A DNA stretch of 10,949 nucleotides from CAYGWP01 sp964353455 (GTDB lineage: Bacteria; Planctomycetota; Phycisphaerae; FEN-1346), in assembly GCA_964353455.1 (NCBI GenBank), contig CAYGWP010000474.1, positions 1-10,949 of the forward strand. Direction: 5' to 3'. The notes beneath the pieces were generated by a model. The model worked only from the letters and a program-made list of their open reading frames with translations. It had not been told where the DNA came from and ran no database searches. Within the stretch, counting starts at the first letter, position 1; every line of letters begins with the position of its first letter. A program made the position numbers and the translations under genes. Shown piece by piece: positions 6,674 to 10,949 of this stretch.

Positions 6674-7678
6674 ATGATCTTCAAGAAACGCGGCCGGGAG
6701 GTCCGCTGGGCCGGCGAAATCATTGAATTGTCGTGGACCTACCGCATGAGCCGCCTCGTGCAGGTTGCGTGTGGCACGGGCATCTTCGAGCGGCTGGGCG
6801 AAGGCCCTGCGGCGGCCGCCGCCATCGCCCGCGCCCTGAAACTCGATGCCGGGATGGTCGAGAAGTTGCTCATCCCCCTGGCGGCGATGGGCCTCGTGCG
6901 CCGCTCCGGCAAGGCCTGGCAACTCACCCCGAAGGCCAGGGCCACGCTCGTCTCAGCATCGCCGTGCTATCAGGGGAACACCCTTGCCCACAGCGCCCAG
7001 GTCTCGTCGTTCTGGAATGACCTTGAGTCCGCGGTGCGCGGCCGCAAGGGCGCGTGGCGGTTCGTGGAGGCCGAGGGCGGCCCGCCGATCCGGTCGCATC
7101 GGGATTTCATCCTGGCGATGCACAACATGGCCATGGCCGGGCGCGCCGCGGAACTCGCCGACCGCATCGACCTCCGGGGCCGGCGCACCCTGATGGACAT
7201 CGGCGGAGGACCCGGCTCTTACGCGATGGCTCTGTGCGAGCGGAACCCCGGCCTCACTGCAACCGTCTTCGATCTGCCCGAGACCATCAAGATTGCCCGC
7301 GAGGTTATCGCGCGGCTGGGCATGGCCGACCGCGTGCGCACCGTGCGGGGCGACTGGGACGAGGATGAATTCGGTTCCGGCAACGATGCGGTCCTGATGT
7401 CGAGCATCCTGCACGGCCCGACGAGCGGGGCCGAGATGAAACTCCGGAAGGCACGCCGGTCGCTCGTCCCCGGCGGCCTGCTGATCATCCAGGACTTCCT
7501 GATGAACGACCGAAGGACCGGCCCGCTTATCCCGGCGATCTTCAATGTGATGGTCGGCGCATTCTCGCAGGCGGAACTTGTGGAGCGCATCGCGGCCGCA
7601 GGTTTTGCGCGGATCAGGCTCATCGCCATGCCCACGGCGGCCGGGACAACGCTTGTCACGGCGGTCCGCCCGCGGTGA
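6674..7678 (+). CDS. SAM-dependent O-methyltransferase (family 2 type) with N-terminal winged-helix domain
   Basis: This 334-residue protein has the build of small-molecule O-methyltransferases of the hydroxyindole/carminomycin/BchU group. An N-terminal helical winged-helix dimerisation domain (about 15-95, including MVEKLLIPLAAMGLVRR, 61-77) is followed by a class I Rossmann domain. SAM motif I is DIGGGPG (175-181), and VFDLPETI (198-205) is the acidic-loop region that contacts the ribose. GDWDEDEFG (226-234) is the adenine-side motif. SSILHG (243-248) carries a histidine (H247) at the place of the family's catalytic base. GGLLIIQDF (267-275) forms the next strand. The start at ATG 6674 has the purine-rich AGGCGGAGG just upstream. 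It is transcribed divergently from the glycoside hydrolase. The acceptor is unknown, and no biosynthetic cluster surrounds it. A C- or N-methyltransferase activity cannot be excluded. Confidence 0.85.
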   Translation: MIFKKRGREVRWAGEIIELSWTYRMSRLVQVACGTGIFERLGEGPAAAAAIARALKLDAGMVEKLLIPLAAMGLVRRSGKAWQLTPKARATLVSASPCYQGNTLAHSAQVSSFWNDLESAVRGRKGAWRFVEAEGGPPIRSHRDFILAMHNMAMAGRAAELADRIDLRGRRTLMDIGGGPGSYAMALCERNPGLTATVFDLPETIKIAREVIARLGMADRVRTVRGDWDEDEFGSGNDAVLMSSILHGPTSGAEMKLRKARRSLVPGGLLIIQDFLMNDRRTGPLIPAIFNVMVGAFSQAELVERIAAAGFARIRLIAMPTAAGTTLVTAVRPR

Positions 7679-7682
7679 TTTC

Positions 7683-7712
7683 TTGAAACCGCGCGCCCCC
7701 GGATGCAATAAT
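7683..7712 (+). promoter_or_regulatory. Sigma-70-type promoter for the exported helical protein
   Basis: TTGAAA (7683-7688) and AATAAT (7707-7712) are separated by 18 bases, each matching five of six consensus positions. The -35 starts four bases after the methyltransferase stop codon. A transcript from near 7719 would have a leader of about 65 bases, so this gene is probably independently transcribed. Confidence 0.45.
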
Positions 7713-7782
7713 CCTTATACGGGCGGGGTTCAGCCGGGTGGACCCTATCCATCGTGCCGGGCCGATTCCACCGGAGGCAACC

Positions 7783-8703
7783 ATGAGACAGGCAGCAGTT
7801 CTGTGCATCGCGTGCATCCTGATTGCGGCAGGGGCCTCGTTTGCGGCGGAGCCGTTCGCGGAGGCTCGTCTGGCAACCGTCCGCGCGGCATACGATGCCG
7901 GTAAGTACGATGAGGCCGTCACGGGCGCCCGGTCGCTCCTTGCGGTCGCGAAGGAGGAGACAACCAGGTTGGAGGCGATGCGGATACTGGCCGACGGTCT
8001 CCGCAAGCAGGGCGAGTGGCGCCTGGCCGCCAAGGCGTACAGCGACCTCAAGGACCGATTCGAGAAGGGGTCGAACGATCACGTCCGCTACGAGGCGATG
8101 GCCGAGGTCCTACAGGCATCGCCCAAAGGTGTGTATGCGGCGACGGCCGCAAAGTCCGGCGCCGCTGCCACGCTATCCGACGACGCCGCGCTGGCCGAGG
8201 CGCTGGTGCATGTGGGGGATGCCAGGGCCGAGAAGTTGAAGGTCCGCGTGGCAGCCATGAAGAAGTCGAACTCCGCGAAGGAGATCACAGCCACCCTGAC
8301 CGAAGTGGTGCAGGGCTATAAGCAGGCCCGCATCCTGGACCCGAAACTGCCCGTGGAACTGGACCGCGAGGCCGCCCAGGCAGCCGGCGCGGCGCTGGAA
8401 CGCCTCGAAGGCCAGGTGGTCGCCCCGCTCCGCGACCGCATCAACGAGATGGAACAGATGGCGATGACCCGGCGCACCATCTCCAACGCGCAGAGAAAGC
8501 AGGCGATTGAGTACCAGGGAATCTGTCAGGAAATGGTGGATGCCGAGGATGCATTCCGCGGGGTCCTGGGGCAGGTAGGCGGCTTCGGCTGGCCCGAGGG
8601 AAGAAGTCTGGGCGGGGCCAGTCTCAAGCGGAGTTTCGAGTACGGCAACCTCCTGCGTTCCTCCAAGCGACTTCAGGCTGTTGATATGTTCGGCCGCTGG
8701 TAG
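7783..8703 (+). CDS. Exported helical TPR-like protein of unknown function
   Basis: This is a 306-residue protein with a clear N-terminal secretion signal: MRQ, a hydrophobic core (AAVLCIACILIAAG, 4-17) and a signal peptidase I-type site after SFAA (about residue 22). The two signal-region cysteines (9, 11) do not form a lipobox at a cleavage position. The mature part is almost entirely helical. Residues about 28-58 (AYDAGKYDEAVTGARSLL) and 63-95 (EAMRILADGLRKQGEWRLAAKAYSDL) look like two TPR hairpins. About 165-255 is charged and possibly coiled-coil (LERLEGQVVAPLRDRINEMEQM, in 205-226). The C-terminus (about 260-306) is glycine-rich then basic. I chose ATG 7783 because GGAGG (7773-7777) is five bases upstream and the signal peptide starts there; an in-frame ATG at 7738 would bury the signal. 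A periplasmic scaffold or binding role is plausible, but no function is shown. Confidence 0.75.
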   Translation: MRQAAVLCIACILIAAGASFAAEPFAEARLATVRAAYDAGKYDEAVTGARSLLAVAKEETTRLEAMRILADGLRKQGEWRLAAKAYSDLKDRFEKGSNDHVRYEAMAEVLQASPKGVYAATAAKSGAAATLSDDAALAEALVHVGDARAEKLKVRVAAMKKSNSAKEITATLTEVVQGYKQARILDPKLPVELDREAAQAAGAALERLEGQVVAPLRDRINEMEQMAMTRRTISNAQRKQAIEYQGICQEMVDAEDAFRGVLGQVGGFGWPEGRSLGGASLKRSFEYGNLLRSSKRLQAVDMFGRW

Positions 8704-8799
8704 AGCGATCATCTCCGGTCCTCCTTTGTCCTCGGGTCGCAGCCTCAAAGGTCACGCGGCGGCCGATCCGCCCAAGTGAGCCTCTCGCCCAAATAAGTA

Positions 8800-8830
8800 T
8801 TGACGGAATGAGCCCCGGCTGACACAGTAT
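8800..8830 (+). promoter_or_regulatory. Weak candidate promoter for VOC-dhaK-dhaL
   Basis: TTGACG (8800-8805) is a good -35 match. The nearest -10-like hexamer, CAGTAT (8825-8830), is poor and lies 19 bases away. It is proposed because the three-gene unit needs a promoter in the 197-base gap, and this is the best candidate seen. Confidence 0.22.
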
Positions 8831-8841
8831 TGCGGCACGGA

Positions 8842-8859
8842 GGCCGGGAACCCCCGGCC
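8842..8859. repeat. Perfect hairpin in the leader of the VOC-dhaKL unit
   Basis: GGCCGGG (8842-8848), loop AACC and CCCGGCC (8853-8859) form a perfect 7-base GC stem with no T run, so it is not a usual terminator. AGTGCCT follows twice (8860-8866, 8873-8879). The element would lie in the 5' leader, about 40 bases before the GTG start codon, and could affect mRNA stability or translation. Confidence 0.4.
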
Positions 8860-8900
8860 AGTGCCTGATCCGAGTGCCTCATACCGAAAAGGAGGCGGCC

Positions 8901-9215
8901 GTGAGCCAGTTCCATCACGTGGGCGTGCCGAGCAAGGCCAAGCGCGCGGGGGAGTCGTACCTGGAGGGCGGCAAGGTCTATATCACCGACCCCGACAAGC
9001 ACCCGTACAAGTTTGAGTTCCTGCGGTTTGAGGCCGGGTCGCCGCTGCCGAAGGAACTCCAGACCATGACCCACGTCGCCTTCAAGGTGGACAATGTCGA
9101 TGCGGCCCTCAAGGGGGAGAAGGTTGTCCTCCCGCCGTTCGACGCGACGCCGGCCCTCCGCGTGGCGTTCATCATGAAGGACGGCGCACTCATCGAAGTC
9201 ATGCAAACCAGGTAA
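8901..9215 (+). CDS. Small VOC-superfamily (glyoxalase/bleomycin-resistance fold) protein
   Basis: This is a 104-residue protein of the vicinal oxygen chelate superfamily, whose members use paired beta-alpha-beta-beta-beta modules to bind a divalent metal for isomerisation, epimerisation or dioxygenation. QFHHVGVP (3-10) is the first strand with the usual metal histidine (H5 or H6). KFEFLRFE (37-44) ends the first module, THVAFKVDNVDAAL (57-70) opens the second with H58, and LIEVM (97-101) ends it with E99. This matches the H-E-H-E metal pattern, with E39 or E44 as the second ligand. It is shorter than most glyoxalase I proteins. Translation should start at GTG 8901, because AGGAGG (8890-8895) lies five bases upstream; an in-frame ATG at 8874 has no such site. 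It precedes dhaK by 25 bases, which suggests a role in triose or methylglyoxal handling. Substrate is not shown by sequence. Confidence 0.82.
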   Translation: MSQFHHVGVPSKAKRAGESYLEGGKVYITDPDKHPYKFEFLRFEAGSPLPKELQTMTHVAFKVDNVDAALKGEKVVLPPFDATPALRVAFIMKDGALIEVMQTR

Positions 9216-9240
9216 GAATCGCGAAAGGCAGGCAACGCGT

Positions 9241-10242
9241 ATGGCCATGAAAAAATTCATCAATAAGCCCGACGACCTCGTCAAGGAACTCCTCGAAGGT
9301 TACGCCCTGGCGTTCCCGAGCAAGGTGCGCCTGGCCGGGCAGAACCTGGTTGTCCGCGCCAAGCCGAAGGCGAAGGGGAAGGTCGGCGTCGTGACTCTGG
9401 GCGGCAGCGGCCACGAGCCGGCCTTGAGCGGCTTCGTCGGCGAAGGGATGCTCGACATCAGCGTCCCCGGCGAGATTTTCGCCGCGCCCGGCCCGCCCAG
9501 GTGCCTTGAGGCCCTCAAGATGGCCGACTGCGGCGCGGGCGTCCTATTCATCGTCCTCAACCATGCCGGCGACGTCATGGCCGCCAACATCACGATGGAA
9601 ATGGCCCGCAAGCAGGGCCTGAACGTCAAGTCCATCCTGACGCACGAAGACATCGCCGGCGGCCCGCGCTCTAAGCCCGAGCACCGACGCGGCCTCGTCG
9701 GCTGCATCCCCGTCATGAAGGTGGCCGGCGCCGCCGCCGAGGCCGGCAAGTCGCTCGATGAGTGCCTCGCAGTGGCCGAGCGAATGGAACGCAACATGGC
9801 CACGCTGGCCGTCGCCATGACGGCCGCAACCCATCCCTCCACCGGCCAGGCCATCTTCACGCTGGCCGAGGATGAAATGGAGATCGGCCTCGGACAGCAC
9901 GGCGAGGCCGGCACGGGTCCGATGAAGATCAAGACGGCCGACCAGACCGCCGAAGCGATGCTCGACCGGCTCCTGGCGGACCTCGGCATCAAGGCCGGCG
10001 AGGAAATCCTCGTCCTCCTCAACGGCGCAGGCGCCACGACGCTCATGGAACTCTTCATCGTCTTCCGCCGCATCTGCCAGGTATGCGAGGGCCGCAAGAT
10101 CAAGGTCGTACGCAGCGCCATCGACGAGTTCCTGACCGTGCAGGAAATGGCGGGGTTCCAGATGTTCGTCGCCAGGATGGACAAGGAGTTGATTGCCCTC
10201 TGGGACGCCCCGTGCGATACGCCGTACCTGGTGGTCCGGTAG
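9241..10242 (+). CDS. dhaK: Dihydroxyacetone kinase, substrate-binding subunit DhaK
   Basis: DhaK holds dihydroxyacetone as a hemiaminal on a histidine while DhaL delivers the phosphate, giving dihydroxyacetone phosphate for glycolysis. The 333-residue protein has GGSGHEP (54-60), whose H59 corresponds to the catalytic histidine at 56 in the E. coli protein. NHAGD has D111, matching D109. EIGLGQHGEAG (214-224) carries H220, the covalent-binding histidine (218 in E. coli). GEIFAAP (77-83) and the C-terminal ALWDAPCDTP (319-328) are family hallmarks. ATG 9247 is an alternative start two codons in and gives the MKKFIN opening typical of the family; the ribosome binding site (GGCAGG, 9227-9232) is weak for either. 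The protein is somewhat shorter than the E. coli one, lacking an insertion near residue 250. Related kinases act on erythrulose or other four-carbon ketoses, so the exact substrate is open. Confidence 0.93.
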   Translation: MAMKKFINKPDDLVKELLEGYALAFPSKVRLAGQNLVVRAKPKAKGKVGVVTLGGSGHEPALSGFVGEGMLDISVPGEIFAAPGPPRCLEALKMADCGAGVLFIVLNHAGDVMAANITMEMARKQGLNVKSILTHEDIAGGPRSKPEHRRGLVGCIPVMKVAGAAAEAGKSLDECLAVAERMERNMATLAVAMTAATHPSTGQAIFTLAEDEMEIGLGQHGEAGTGPMKIKTADQTAEAMLDRLLADLGIKAGEEILVLLNGAGATTLMELFIVFRRICQVCEGRKIKVVRSAIDEFLTVQEMAGFQMFVARMDKELIALWDAPCDTPYLVVR

Positions 10243-10251
10243 GAAAACGGG

Positions 10252-10887
10252 ATGCCGCAGACGATCGGCTACGACGACGTTGTGGGGATGCTTCGCGCCG
10301 CCGCCGCAAAGGTCCGCGACGAGCAGTTGATGCTCTCTCGCCTCGACTCGGTGATCGGCGATGGCGACCACGGCACGACGATGCGGCGGGCGATGGACCT
10401 CGTGGAGAAGGCGTGCAATGAATCGAAGGCCGGCACGCTCAAGGGGCTGCTGAACGATGTGGGCTGGGCGGTCCTCGGCGTCGATGGCGGGGCCACCGGG
10501 CCGCTACTTGGCATGTTCTTCATCGGAATGGCCGAGACGGCGCCGGAGGCGAAGGACATGGGCCTTGCGGCCGCGGCCGCCGCGTTCGAGGGGGGCCTGG
10601 CGAACCTTCGGAAGCAGACGCCCGCCCAGGTCGGCGACAAGACGATGGTGGATGCCCTCGCGCCGGCGGTCGCGGCGCTCCGTGCGGCGGCCGATGCTGG
10701 CGAGCCGCGCGAGCAGGCATTCCGGAAGGCCGCCTGCGCTGCCGAAGCCGGGGCACAATCCACGCGCAATGTGCCGGCCAAGTTCGGACGCGCGAGGAAC
10801 CTGGGCGATCGGAGCATCGGCCACCAGGACGCCGGGGCGACCTCGATCGCCCTTGTTTTTCGTGCGTTCGCCGATACGCTCAAGTAA
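10252..10887 (+). CDS. dhaL: Dihydroxyacetone kinase, ADP/phosphoryl-transfer subunit DhaL
   Basis: DhaL is the nucleotide-binding partner of DhaK. In PTS-linked systems it carries a permanently bound ADP that is rephosphorylated by DhaM; in other bacteria ATP is used directly. The 211-residue protein shows LDSVIGDGDHG (31-41), with D32, D37 and D39 as the magnesium-binding aspartates. GGATGPLLGMFF (79-90), GDKTMVDALAPA (about 128-139) and the C-terminal GRARNLGDRSIGHQDAGATS (about 179-198) are the remaining nucleotide-site motifs. All key residues appear present and the length is normal. The ribosome binding site AGGAAA (10241-10246) overlaps the dhaK stop codon and stands five bases before ATG 10252, so the two genes should be translationally coupled. 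No DhaM follows within the 62 bases left in the window, so the phosphate donor cannot be decided from this sequence. Confidence 0.93.
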   Translation: MPQTIGYDDVVGMLRAAAAKVRDEQLMLSRLDSVIGDGDHGTTMRRAMDLVEKACNESKAGTLKGLLNDVGWAVLGVDGGATGPLLGMFFIGMAETAPEAKDMGLAAAAAAFEGGLANLRKQTPAQVGDKTMVDALAPAVAALRAAADAGEPREQAFRKAACAAEAGAQSTRNVPAKFGRARNLGDRSIGHQDAGATSIALVFRAFADTLK

Positions 10888-10889
10888 TT

Positions 10890-10941
10890 TTTAGCCGCGC
10901 CCCGCAGGGGCGCGCGTGCCGTTGGCGCGCGTTTAGCCGCG
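10890..10941. repeat. Dispersed-type hairpin repeat, second copy cut by window end
   Basis: TTTAGCCGCG occurs at 10890-10899 and 10932-10941. The first copy runs into a perfect hairpin, CGCGCCCC-GCA-GGGGCGCG (10896-10914). The second copy continues as GCCGCGACTCGAAG and is cut by the end of the window before any 3' arm. No T run follows the hairpin, so it is not a clear terminator for dhaL, though it lies just after its stop codon. Confidence 0.5.
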
Positions 10942-10949
10942 ACTCGAAG

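Noticed and set aside
8173..8748. Minus-strand open frame with an AAAGGAGG sequence upstream of an internal ATG near 8718
   Set aside because: It lies fully antisense to the exported protein gene, whose plus-strand reading has a signal peptide, ribosome binding site and promoter. The good Shine-Dalgarno match looks coincidental.

Overview
The window is GC-rich bacterial chromosome with eleven recognisable genes or gene parts and no rRNA, tRNA, CRISPR array, insertion sequence or phage gene. The mix of a cytoplasmic GHL6-type glycoside hydrolase, an AmmeMemoRadiSam radical SAM enzyme, many small dispersed hairpin repeats and Gram-negative-style export signals suggests a free-living or metagenome-derived member of Planctomycetota or a neighbouring PVC lineage. 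That placement is an impression from protein style, not a phylogeny.

Layout. Bases 1-1388 (+) hold the C-terminal two thirds of NAD-dependent DNA ligase LigA, with an apparent frameshift within the first 50 bases. Bases 1389-1683 are non-coding and contain a structured element ending in T6, then a promoter whose -10 box lies inside a perfect inverted repeat. This promoter should drive a two-gene unit: amrS (1684-2703) and a divergent 3-hydroxyisobutyrate dehydrogenase-like oxidoreductase (2736-3635). A convergent intergenic region (3636-3911) is packed with perfect hairpins. On the minus strand, a two-gene unit runs from a GHL6/trimerisation-domain glycoside hydrolase (6575 to 4584) into an acidic protein of unknown function (4556 to 3912).

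A 98-bp divergent region with overlapping candidate promoters separates this unit from a winged-helix plus SAM methyltransferase of the O-methyltransferase-2 type (6674-7678, +). Next come an exported, helical, TPR-like protein with its own promoter (7783-8703, +) and a compact three-gene unit (8901-10887, +): a small VOC (glyoxalase-fold) protein, DhaK and DhaL. The last 60 bases begin another dispersed hairpin repeat.

How the genes work together. The clearest functional unit is VOC-dhaK-dhaL. DhaK and DhaL phosphorylate dihydroxyacetone or a related short ketose, and the VOC protein could deal with a reactive triose-derived by-product such as methylglyoxal, though this is inference. The glycoside hydrolase and its acidic partner look like one transcript of unknown substrate. 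AmrS lacks its usual partners AmrA (AMMECR1-like) and AmrB (Memo-like) in this window. I see no defence system or mobile cassette. The least explained material is the acidic protein, the AmrS-oxidoreductase pairing, the operator-like dyad at 1578-1603, the structured element at 1482-1562 and the hairpin mosaics.
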